A DNA stretch of 7,974 bases from Firm-04 sp045591925 (GCA_045591925.1 JAZNTW010000078.1:1-7974), one strand, 5' to 3'. Numbered from the stretch's first letter, positions 1-5,822 are shown. Program-made: numbers and translations. The notes: generated from the sequence alone by a model not told the origin.

Positions 1-72
1 CAAAGTCCGCCTTACGGCTTGGCGGTGCAGATACGCAGTCAGATTTCCCGCCATCTTGCACAGAAATTTCTT

Positions 73-234
73 TCGCATTCGTGCTCCGCGCAGTGCGAGG
101 GGAGAACCCCAAGAGGAAAGGGGGAAACTCGTTGCACTCGCATTCCCCCTTTCCCCTTAAGGTTTTCCCCTCGCGCTCCCCTTTCCTGATTCCCTTTCCC
201 CCTAATTGCAAAGCCGCAAAATAAACTGCTCTCC
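73..234 (+). repeat. Intergenic repeat block, left locus, direct-orientation modules
   Basis: This gene-free stretch is built of modules that recur in the same orientation at 5557-5681. Positions 73-156 match 5557-5650 except that about 10 nt after GTGCTCCGCGCAG are missing here. Positions 204-233 match 5651-5680 at 25 of 30 bases. Bases 157-203 are an extra pyrimidine-rich stretch not present in the right locus. A perfect 12-bp inverted stem lies inside: GGAAAGGGGGAA at 115-126 pairs with TTCCCCCTTTCC at 143-154 around a 16-nt loop. No open frame with a ribosome binding site is seen. It is a non-coding interspersed repeat of unknown family, probably present many times in the genome (inference). 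Confidence 0.8.
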
Positions 235-370
235 CCTCTGCTGACTTAAATTTTCTTTAGGGAAAAGGGGGAATGCGAGTGCAGCACATCTGGGGGTCGA
301 GGGGGCGCAGGCCCTTCGTCGCGCGAAGCGCGAAATCAAATATAAATACAAAAAAACAGGGACACTGCAC
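230..370 (-). repeat. Inverted repeat copy 1 (141 bp), partner of 5374-5513
   Basis: Reverse-complemented, this block aligns end to end with 5374-5513 with four substitutions and one single-base indel by eye, about 96% identity. Landmarks in the repeat's own sense are GTGCAGTGTCCCTG, a T7 run, the palindrome CGCGCTTCGCGCG, a GGGC..GCCC hairpin, CTGCACTCGCATTCCC, and a closing GTCAGCAGAGGGGAGA. A sub-module bounded by GTGCAG and CTGCAC (279-370) has complementary 6-base ends, as a small non-autonomous element might have, but that is weak evidence. It codes for nothing. The block sits upstream of the pheS promoter. Confidence 0.9.
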
Positions 371-435
371 GGGGTCTGGACACGAGTCCTCAGCGAGGGG
401 TTTGGGTGAGTTTACTATGTAAACGCACTGCGCAG
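370..435 (+). repeat. Hairpin-bearing repeat module upstream of pheS, partner of 5021-5090
   Basis: This module matches the reverse complement of 5021-5090 (shared blocks GGGTCT, GAGGGGTTTGGGTGA and CACTGCG). It contains a perfect 6-bp hairpin, GTTTAC-TAT-GTAAAC, at 410-424. In the other copy the equivalent hairpin reads TTTGC-AAT-GCAAA, so an A-T pair is replaced by a G-C pair and pairing is kept. A second, stronger stem follows at 426-446 (CACTGCGCA-GCG-TGCGTAGTG, 9 bp with one G-U), only partly conserved in the other copy. No T-run follows, so neither stem is an evident terminator. The module ends 55 nt before the pheS -35 box. Confidence 0.75.
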
Positions 436-490
436 CGTGCGTAGTGTGCGCGGTAGCCCCATTATCAATCCGTCGGAGACACCAAAGCAC

Positions 491-519
491 TTGACAATTC
501 CTGGGATTTGCGGTATACT
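491..519 (+). promoter_or_regulatory. Sigma-A promoter of pheST
   Basis: TTGACA (491-496) and TATACT (514-519) are separated by exactly 17 nt. The -35 box is a perfect consensus match and the -10 box differs at one base. The predicted transcript starts near 526, giving a leader of only about 40 nt before the pheS ATG at 566. That is far too short for a T-box, and no T-box sequence such as TGGNACCGCG is seen upstream. Expression is probably strong and not controlled by uncharged tRNA-Phe at this site (inference). Confidence 0.85.
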
Positions 520-565
520 ATAAGGTGGATTTTTCCGAAAAAATATGGAGAGGAAGGTATCGAAC

Positions 566-1591
566 ATGGAAGAGCAAATCAAAGCGATGCGGCAGGAAAT
601 TGAAGCCGCCGCTGCCGCCATTACCGATTCCAAAGAAATGTATCAGCTCCGGAAACAGTACCTCGATAACAAATCCGGTCAGATTTCCGCACTCATGAAG
701 AATATGCGCGACCTTGCTCCGGAGGATCGTCCGGCATTCGGCAAGATCGTCAACGAATTGAAAACATGGGCTCTCGACTTCTTTACCGCGCAGGACGCCC
801 GTCTCAAAGCCGCCGAGCTTGCACAAAAAAATGCCGCCGAGCAGATCGACGTCACCATGCCGGCTGCTGCCCACAAGCAGGGCGCGCTGCACCCCAATAC
901 CCTCATCGCCAATGAGCTCATCGACATCTTCGCAGGCATGGGCTTCACCATCTTCGAGGGCCCCGAAATCGAAAACGATTACTATAACTTCACCGCCCTC
1001 AATACCCCCAAGGACCATCCGGCACGCGATATGCAGGATACCTTCTATGTCTCGCCCGAGCTGCTGCTCAGAACCCAGACCTCCGCAGGTCAGATTCGCG
1101 TCATGGAAAACACCAAGCCCCCGATCAAGATCTTGTCGCCCGGCAAGGTGTTCCGCTCCGACGACGACGCAACCCACTCCCCGATGTTCTCTCAGATGGA
1201 GGGCCTCGTTGTGGACAAGGGCATTACCCTCTGCGATTTGCAGGGTATGCTCGACGTCTTTGCGCAGAATGTCTTTGGTGAAAACGTCAAAACCCGTCTG
1301 CGCCCAAGCTATTTCCCGTTCACCGAACCCTCTGTTGAGGTCGATGTGAGCTGCTTTGCCTGCGGCGGCAAGGGCTGCCGTCTGTGCAAGGACACCGGCT
1401 GGATCGAGGTGCTCGGCGCTGGTATGGTCAACCGTAAGGTGCTCGAAAACTGCGGCATCGACCCCGATGAATATACCGGCTTTGCATTCGGCATGGGCAT
1501 CGAGCGTATCGCCATGCTCAAATACGGCATCCCGAATATCAAGATGCTGTTTGAGTCCGATGTCAGAGTGCTTTCGCAGTTCAACGAATAA
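566..1591 (+). CDS. pheS: Phenylalanine--tRNA ligase alpha subunit
   Basis: This is the catalytic alpha subunit of the cytoplasmic (alpha-beta)2 synthetase that attaches phenylalanine to tRNA-Phe using ATP. The 341-residue product has the usual length. An N-terminal coiled-coil arm (about residues 1-95) precedes the class II core. Motif 2 is visible as VFRSDDDATHSPMFSQMEG (195-213) and motif 3 as GFAFGMGIERIAML (305-318). RPSYFPFTEPS precedes a Cys cluster (C263, C266, C271, C274) of a kind found in many Firmicute PheS proteins. An in-frame ATG at 545 would add seven residues, but the purine-rich Shine-Dalgarno GGAGAGGAAGG (548-557) is correctly spaced for the ATG at 566, so I chose 566. The gene is followed 60 nt later by pheT, with no terminator in the gap, consistent with a pheST operon. 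Identification is essentially certain. Confidence 0.97.
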   Translation: MEEQIKAMRQEIEAAAAAITDSKEMYQLRKQYLDNKSGQISALMKNMRDLAPEDRPAFGKIVNELKTWALDFFTAQDARLKAAELAQKNAAEQIDVTMPAAAHKQGALHPNTLIANELIDIFAGMGFTIFEGPEIENDYYNFTALNTPKDHPARDMQDTFYVSPELLLRTQTSAGQIRVMENTKPPIKILSPGKVFRSDDDATHSPMFSQMEGLVVDKGITLCDLQGMLDVFAQNVFGENVKTRLRPSYFPFTEPSVEVDVSCFACGGKGCRLCKDTGWIEVLGAGMVNRKVLENCGIDPDEYTGFAFGMGIERIAMLKYGIPNIKMLFESDVRVLSQFNE

Positions 1592-1651
1592 GCAAACCGC
1601 ATTCGAGAACCGTTTGTGAGAATATCCCAGTGATAGAAAGGAACCGAAAAC

Positions 1652-4087
1652 ATGATTGTTCCATTGAGTTGGTTGAAGGACTATGTTGATATTGATATTA
1701 CGCCGCAGGAGCTTGAAACAAGACTCTTTGACTGCGGCTTCGAGGTCGAAACGCTGACGCAGCTCGGCGCGGAGATCTCCGGCGTTGTGGTCGGTCTGGT
1801 CACAGCGTGCGAGCCGATTCCCGAAACGCATCTCTCCGTTTGTCAGGTTGACTGCGGCGAGCATGGCAAATTCCAGATCTGCTGCGGCGCGGATAACGTC
1901 AAGGCAGGCGGCAAATATCCCGCGGCACTCGTCGGCGCACAGGTCTATGCCACCGCAAAAGACCATGTCACCATCGAGGGCACTATGAAAATCAAAAAGG
2001 GCAAGCTCAAAGGCTTTGAATCGCACGGTATGCTCTGCTCCGGCATCGAAATCGGTCTGAATGACGATCTCTATCCGGGCGCAGATTACTGCGGTCTGCT
2101 CGTGCTGCCTGAGGACGCACCGATTGGTGCGGATATCAAGTCTGTCACAGGACTTGACGACTGGATGTACGACATCTCCATCACCGCAAACCGTCCGGAC
2201 TGCATGAGCATTCTCGGCATTGCGCGTGAGGTTGCCGCTGCGCTCGGTAAGCCGCTGAAAATGCCGGCACTCGATTACCAGCAGGACGCTTCGGGGCTGG
2301 ACGGCTTCTCTGTGACGGTCGAAGCACCGGATCTGTGTCCGCGTTATCAGGCACACTATGTCCGCGATATTAAAATTGCACAGTCTCCTGCATGGATGCG
2401 CCGCAGACTCGCGCTGGTCGGCATTCGCTCGATTTCCAATATTGTTGATATCACAAACTATGTCCTGAAAGAAATCGGTCAGCCGATGCACGCCTTTGAT
2501 TTGCGTCAGCTGGAGGAAAACCGCATCATCGTCCGCAGAGCAAAGCAGGATGAAACCATCGTCACCCTCGATGAAAAGGAATTCAAGCTCAATCCGAATC
2601 ACCTGGTCATCTGCGATGGCAAGAAGCCGGTTGCGCTTGCCGGTATCATGGGCGGTCTGAACTCCGAAATCAAGGACGATACTGCCGATGTCGTATTTGA
2701 ATCCGCAAAATTTATGCGCGACAATGTCCGCAAGACCGGCCGTGCGCTTGGTCAGCATTCGGACAGCTCTCAGCGCTTTGAAAAGGGCGTTGACATCTAC
2801 GCGACGCAGCTTGGCATGAAGCGTGCGCTGCACCTGATTGACGAGCTCCGGTGCGGTACCGTGACGAGTGCGGCGTTCTGTGAGGCGGTTGTCGCAGACC
2901 CGACTGCAACGCGTCCGCTGACCGTTTCGATTGCAAAAATCAATGCGCTGCTCGGCGTCGAGATTCCGACAGACGAGATCGCGCGTATCCTCAAAAATCT
3001 CGATTTTGCACCGCAGATTTCCGGCGACAGCCTCTCCGTAGAGATTCCGCCGTATCGTGAGGATATTGAAAATGCGCCGGATATCGCGGAAGAATTGATT
3101 CGGATGTACGGCTATGACCACATTCAGCCGACCTTCCTTGCAGCGGCGTCTGTCACAAACGGCGGCAGAAACGCAGAGCAGAGCAGCACGCTCAAGCTGA
3201 AGCGCACCCTCGCCGCGCAGGGTCTTTATGAGACGATTCACTATTCGTTCTATTCGCAGAAGGACCTTGATTTGCTGCGAATTGCGGAGGATGCGCCGCA
3301 GAGACAGGCGATCCGTCTGCTGAACCCGATTTCCGAGGATCTTTCGATTATGCGAACCATGCTTGCGCCGTCGATGCTCAATGCGGTGATTCGCAATGTA
3401 CGCCGCGGCAATGACGCCGGCAGACTGTTCGAGATCGCAAAGACCTACCACTCCACCGAGACCCATCCGACCACCGAGCCGACCGAGCGTGAAGCACTGT
3501 GTATCGGCTTATTCGATGGCGGCAAGCTCGATTTCTTCGAGGGCAAGGCGGTTCTGGAGGCAGTTGCGGAGGCATTCCGACTCGAATTTACCTACGCAAA
3601 GCCGGAGGACGCTGCAAAATATCCGTTCCTGCATCCGGGCATGAGCGCGGTCGTCTCGCTGAACGGACAGGAAATCGGTTGGCTGGGTATGCTCGCGCAT
3701 GACCTGACCGACGCAGAGACTCCGGAGCACGCGGTGTTCCTTGCAGAGCTTGATTTGACGGCACTGCGCCCGTATCTCAATCAGCCGCTCGCGTTTGCAC
3801 CGCTGCCGAAATATCCGGTTGTACAGCGTGATATTGCGCTGCTGGTCAGCAAGGAGGTCATCTGTGCCGACCTGGAGGACTGCATGAAGCGCGCCTGCAA
3901 GTCGCTTGAAACGGTGCAGCTCTTTGATGTTTACGAGGGCAAGCAGATTGAGCAGGGCAAGCATTCGCTGGCGTTCTCGCTCCGCTTCCGCTGTGATGAC
4001 CATGCGCTTACCGATTCGGAGGTCGATGGCTTTGTCGCTAAGATTTTGAAGAATCTTGCCAAATCCTACGAGACAACGCAGCGATGA
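1652..4087 (+). CDS. pheT: Phenylalanine--tRNA ligase beta subunit
   Basis: This is the beta subunit of phenylalanyl-tRNA synthetase, which binds tRNA and hydrolyses misacylated Tyr-tRNA-Phe. The 811-residue product is full length for bacterial PheT. It starts MIVPLSWLKDYVDID, the family's usual N-terminus. The order of domains is: EMAP-II-like OB-fold tRNA-binding domain (about 39-155), B3/B4 editing domain (about 205-385, with GQPMHAFDL at 276-284 and MGGLNSEI at 333-340), B5 domain (about 415-490), catalytic-like core (about 495-700) and C-terminal FDX-ACB anticodon-binding domain (about 717-809, with PKYPVVQRDIALLV). AGAAAGGA at about 1634-1641 serves as the ribosome binding site. It is co-transcribed with pheS. 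Leu TTA/CTA and Ser TCA codons are avoided over most of its length, a sign of strong codon bias. No frameshift or truncation is seen. Confidence 0.97.
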   Translation: MIVPLSWLKDYVDIDITPQELETRLFDCGFEVETLTQLGAEISGVVVGLVTACEPIPETHLSVCQVDCGEHGKFQICCGADNVKAGGKYPAALVGAQVYATAKDHVTIEGTMKIKKGKLKGFESHGMLCSGIEIGLNDDLYPGADYCGLLVLPEDAPIGADIKSVTGLDDWMYDISITANRPDCMSILGIAREVAAALGKPLKMPALDYQQDASGLDGFSVTVEAPDLCPRYQAHYVRDIKIAQSPAWMRRRLALVGIRSISNIVDITNYVLKEIGQPMHAFDLRQLEENRIIVRRAKQDETIVTLDEKEFKLNPNHLVICDGKKPVALAGIMGGLNSEIKDDTADVVFESAKFMRDNVRKTGRALGQHSDSSQRFEKGVDIYATQLGMKRALHLIDELRCGTVTSAAFCEAVVADPTATRPLTVSIAKINALLGVEIPTDEIARILKNLDFAPQISGDSLSVEIPPYREDIENAPDIAEELIRMYGYDHIQPTFLAAASVTNGGRNAEQSSTLKLKRTLAAQGLYETIHYSFYSQKDLDLLRIAEDAPQRQAIRLLNPISEDLSIMRTMLAPSMLNAVIRNVRRGNDAGRLFEIAKTYHSTETHPTTEPTEREALCIGLFDGGKLDFFEGKAVLEAVAEAFRLEFTYAKPEDAAKYPFLHPGMSAVVSLNGQEIGWLGMLAHDLTDAETPEHAVFLAELDLTALRPYLNQPLAFAPLPKYPVVQRDIALLVSKEVICADLEDCMKRACKSLETVQLFDVYEGKQIEQGKHSLAFSLRFRCDDHALTDSEVDGFVAKILKNLAKSYETTQR

Positions 4088-4228
4088 GTGCGGTATCTCC
4101 GACCGGGCAGTACACGGCACCATTTTGCGCCCCTAGGTGAAGCGCGAAGCGATTCACCGTCTTATGTATTCCGATAAACTGCTGATGGCGGCCTCGGATT
4201 TGCTGCGCAATATCGTTATATAATATTT
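4088..4228. other. pheT 3' intergenic stretch with hairpin and short open frame
   Basis: Six nucleotides after the pheT stop lies TATCTCCGACC (4094-4104), a copy of the recurring TCTCCGAC motif. A hairpin at 4136-4158 pairs GGTGAA with TTCACC and, inside it, CGC with GCG around GAA. A short open frame runs from ATG 4164 to TAA 4223 (19 codons; up to 29 codons from GTG 4137). It has no Shine-Dalgarno and overlaps the hairpin, so I do not call it a gene. Nothing else is recognisable. Confidence 0.5.
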
Positions 4229-4260
4229 GAACCGGAATCTGTTCGTGCAGACTCCGGTTC
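4229..4260 (+). terminator. Rho-independent terminator of pheST
   Basis: GAACCGGA (4229-4236) pairs with TCCGGTTC (4253-4260). Inside the stem, after one A-C mismatch, TCTG pairs with CAGA around a TTCGTG loop. The 12-pair stem is followed by ATTTATTTATT, a U-rich but interrupted tail. It lies between the convergent ends of pheT and mntP. It could stop transcription in both directions, though the tail on the minus-strand side is more A/U mixed. Confidence 0.75.
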
Positions 4261-4307
4261 ATTTATTTATTATGCGAAATGATAGTGTGGTATCGCCCAT
4301 CTGTGCA

Positions 4308-4343
4308 ATAGTTTGCTTCGCAAACTGTGTGCGTCGGAGACGC
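4308..4343 (-). other. Two palindromes just downstream of mntP
   Basis: GTTTGC-TTC-GCAAAC (4311-4325, extendable by an A-T pair on the outside) and GCGTC-GGA-GACGC (4331-4343) are perfect small hairpins located 1 to about 40 nt after the mntP stop on the minus strand. Neither is followed by a T-run in the mntP direction, so they are not classical intrinsic terminators. They might protect or define the mRNA 3' end (inference). The second palindrome contains the recurring TCTCCGAC motif. Confidence 0.55.
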
Positions 4344-4344
4344 C

Positions 4345-4944
4345 TTATTTTCCGATCATGTTGGAGAGAAAGATTTCGATGCCGATGGCGATCAGGAGGA
4401 TGCCGCCGAAAATGGTTGCTTTCCCGGCGAGCTTTTTACCGGCGACTCTGCCGATTTTGAGTCCGGCAAAGCAGATCAGAAACGTCACCGCACCGATGAT
4501 CAGCGCTGCGATAAACGCCATAGGTGCGCGATAATCGGCGATTGTGAAGCCAACCGACAGTGCATCAATCGAGGTTGCGATGCCTTGCACGGCGAGTGCG
4601 CTGAGTGTTGCGGCAGGTTTTTCGGTTGCGGTGTCCTCGGCAGCCTGCTTCCGACTGCGAATACCGTCAATCAGCATTTTGCCGCCGATCCAGCCGAGCA
4701 GCAATAGCGCAATCCACGGAATCAGCTTCTCAAAAACCTGAAAATATTGCAGAACCGTGTGAACGCAGACCCACCCGATCAGCGGCATGAGCATCTGAAA
4801 TCCGGCGAAAATGCCTGCAATGCCTGCCTGTCTGCGTCGTCGCATATCCGGCTCTTGCAGGCCGTTTGCAAGCGATACGGTGAATGCGTCCATGGCAAGC
4901 CCGATGCCCAGCATCAGACTGTTGAAAATGAAAACAAGTGACAT
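4345..4944 (-). CDS. mntP: Manganese efflux pump MntP
   Basis: This is a small inner-membrane exporter that lowers toxic cytoplasmic Mn(II). The 199-residue product has the family's usual size of about 190 residues and is strongly hydrophobic, with about six predicted transmembrane helices arranged as two homologous halves. Each half carries the family's acidic motif: AMDAFTVSLANG with D19, and ATSIDALSVGFTI with D127. These correspond to the conserved intramembrane aspartates needed for transport in characterised MntP proteins. A hydrophilic loop at about residues 95-112 separates the halves. GAAAGGAA (complement of 4951-4957) ends 7 nt before the ATG. The gene is transcribed alone, convergent with pheST. 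Manganese-responsive yybP-ykoY leaders often precede this family, but the leader here is only about 25 nt and cannot hold one. Identification is firm. Confidence 0.93.
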   Translation of the reverse strand: MSLVFIFNSLMLGIGLAMDAFTVSLANGLQEPDMRRRRQAGIAGIFAGFQMLMPLIGWVCVHTVLQYFQVFEKLIPWIALLLLGWIGGKMLIDGIRSRKQAAEDTATEKPAATLSALAVQGIATSIDALSVGFTIADYRAPMAFIAALIIGAVTFLICFAGLKIGRVAGKKLAGKATIFGGILLIAIGIEIFLSNMIGK

Positions 4945-4972
4945 GGTGTGTTCCTTTCGCGCGTTTTTTCAT

Positions 4973-5001
4973 ATTATACCATATTATGTGGTGAATTTCA
5001 A
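4973..5001 (-). promoter_or_regulatory. Sigma-A promoter of mntP
   Basis: On the minus strand, TTGAAA (5001-4996) and a perfect TATAAT (4978-4973) are separated by 17 nt. The transcript would start near 4966, leaving about 22-25 nt before the mntP ATG, which is just enough for the Shine-Dalgarno. The repeat module at 5021-5090 ends 20 nt upstream of the -35 box. Confidence 0.85.
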
Positions 5002-5020
5002 TGGGGGCAATAGAAAAAAA

Positions 5021-5090
5021 CTTCGCAGTGAGTTTGCATTGCAAAATCACCCCAAACCCCGCGCTGGGGACTCGTCCCTAGACCCCATGT
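5021..5090 (-). repeat. Hairpin-bearing repeat module upstream of mntP, partner of 370-435
   Basis: In the minus (mntP) sense this reads GGGGTCTAGGGACGAG, then a GGGGTTTGGGGTGA block, then a TTTGC-AAT-GCAAA hairpin (5033-5045), then CACTGCGAAG. It aligns with 370-435 on the plus strand. The two copies have the same orientation relative to the gene they precede. The hairpin stem differs from its partner by an A-T to G-C exchange that keeps pairing. Confidence 0.75.
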
Positions 5091-5373
5091 TTATGGTATG
5101 GGGGTAATAGCGCACCTTTGGATTATATTGCGCTCATTGCGCGTTAAATCGAAAGTTTTGATCAAACTTTTTCAAAAGTTTGTGGGGTCGAGGGGCAAAG
5201 CCCCCGGCGCACTCCGCAGAGTGCGAAACACTCTTAGCCTTGATAAGAGTTCGCGGGCTTGGGTGCCTACGATAGAGGCACCCATTCCGAATCGCATCGC
5301 GGCAGCGATGCTACTTTATAATAAAGGCAACATCGCGGAAAGTTCGCCATATATACAAACAGGGGTATTGCAA
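5091..5373. other. 283-bp hairpin-rich cassette splitting the repeat modules
   Basis: In the left locus the modules equivalent to 5021-5090 and 5374-5513 are adjacent; here they are separated by this segment. It contains successive inverted repeats: AGCGCA/TGCGCT (5109-5134); AAAGTTT/AAACTTT (5152-5170), which competes with AAACTTTT/AAAAGTTT (5164-5181); GGGGC-AAA-GCCCC (5192-5204); CGCACTC/GAGTGCG (5208-5225); ACTCTTA/TAAGAGT (5230-5250); GGGTGCCT/AGGCACCC (5261-5283); GCATCGC-GGCA-GCGATGC (5294-5311). No protein-coding frame with a ribosome binding site and no convincing promoter is seen. It may be an inserted structured repeat or an uncharacterised RNA. The TTTTGATCAAACTTTTTCAAAAG-type stretch resembles intergenic repeats I associate with Clostridia genomes. 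Confidence 0.6.
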
Positions 5374-5395
5374 GTGCAGTGTCCCTGTTTTTTTG
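5357..5395 (+). terminator. Rho-independent terminator-like hairpin
   Basis: AAACAGGG (5357-5364) pairs with CCCTGTTT (5383-5390). Inside, ATTGC (5367-5371) pairs with GCAGT (5376-5380) around an AAGT loop, with a GT/GT internal loop between the two stems. The T-run 5388-5394 (7 T) follows directly. It has the form of an intrinsic terminator for plus-strand transcripts coming out of the hairpin cassette. The structure spans the junction between cassette and repeat module, and the left locus lacks the AAACAGGG arm. Confidence 0.6.
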
Positions 5396-5513
5396 TATTT
5401 ATATTTGATTTCGCGCTTCGCGCGACGAAGGGGCTGCGCCCCCTCGACCCCCAGATGTGCTGCACTCGCATTCCCACTTTCCCCTAAAAAAATTTAAGTC
5501 AGCAGAGGGGAGA
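5374..5513 (+). repeat. Inverted repeat copy 2 (140 bp), partner of 230-370
   Basis: It is the inverted partner of 230-370, with about 96% identity by eye. The block contains the palindromic CGCGC-TTC-GCGCG and GGGGC-TGC-GCCCC hairpins back to back near 5412-5442. It ends in GTCAGCAGAGGGGAGA, which also starts the tandem repeat described at 5491-5822. Together the two copies bracket 371-5373, including pheS, pheT and mntP. Confidence 0.9.
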
Positions 5514-5822
5514 CCGGAGCGCAGCGACGATTCCCCTCTTTCTTGGGTTGTCCCTCTCGCATTCGTGCTCCACGCAGATGCGCAGAGCGAGGGGAGAACC
5601 CCAAGAGGAAAGGGGGGAACTCGTTGCACTCGCATTCCCCCTTTCCCCCTAATTGTAAATTCGCGTAATAAACTGCTCTCCGCTACGCAGTAAAAGAAAA
5701 TTCAAGTCAGCAGAGGGGAGACCGGAGCGCAGCGACGATTCCCCTCGTTCTTGGGTTGTCCCTCTCGCATTCGTGCCCCGCGCAGATGCGCAGGGCGAGG
5801 GGAGAACCCCAAGAGGCAAGGG
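5491..5822 (+). repeat. Tandem direct repeat, two 124-bp copies, period 208 bp
   Basis: Copy one (5491-5614) and copy two (5699-5822) differ at only six positions by eye, about 95% identity. Each runs from AATTYAAGTCAGCAGAGG through GACCGGAGCGCAGCGACG and CTTGGGTTGTCC to GAGGGGAGAACCCCAAGAGG. The 84-bp spacer (5615-5698) carries the TTCCCCCTTTCC stem arm and an AATTG..AAACTGCTCTC module also found at 204-233. No translated product is credible: the open frames here are low-complexity by-products of the repeats. From 5823 to 5976 I see only AT-richer unstructured DNA leading into the next promoter. Confidence 0.88.

Noticed and set aside
1..54. Minus-strand open frame beginning MAGNLTAYLHRQAV at the left edge
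   Set aside because: It is open for 18 codons to the window edge, but has no clear Shine-Dalgarno, and the DNA includes a palindromic GCCTTACGGCTTGGC repeat-like stretch. Too little is visible to call a gene.
266..306. G-quadruplex from three G5 runs upstream of pheS
   Set aside because: Only three long G tracts with one loop of about 20 nt; a canonical four-tract motif is not met.
279..370. A MITE with GTGCAG/CTGCAC terminal repeats
   Set aside because: Termini of only 6 bp, no target-site duplication identified, and homology extends beyond these ends in both copies, so the element limits are not shown by this window.
518..3466. A 982-codon open frame on the minus strand covering pheS and most of pheT
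   Set aside because: It is in exact codon register with pheS and pheT, so it is open simply because those genes almost never use TTA, CTA or TCA codons. It ends where pheT first uses TTA (near 3508). The translation has no recognisable family features and there is no ribosome binding site. It reflects codon bias, not an antisense gene.
5208..5311. Possible tRNA in the hairpin cassette
   Set aside because: Several stems are present, but there is no acceptor-stem closure, no GGTTCRANYCC T-loop and no D-loop pattern.
5098..5487. Plus-strand open frame of 129 codons over the hairpin cassette and repeat
   Set aside because: It runs straight through several perfect hairpins, a terminator and a repeat module, lacks a ribosome binding site, and the part over the repeat is also open in the left copy. 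It is a by-product of non-coding repeats.
5399..5693. Overlapping open frames on both strands within the tandem repeat
   Set aside because: The peptides are Arg/Ser/Pro-rich, low in complexity, and simply echo the repeated DNA; no start site or homology is recognisable.
5491..5822. Possible CRISPR array
   Set aside because: Only two units of 124 bp with a long period of 208 bp and degenerate spacers; no short regularly spaced repeats and no cas genes.
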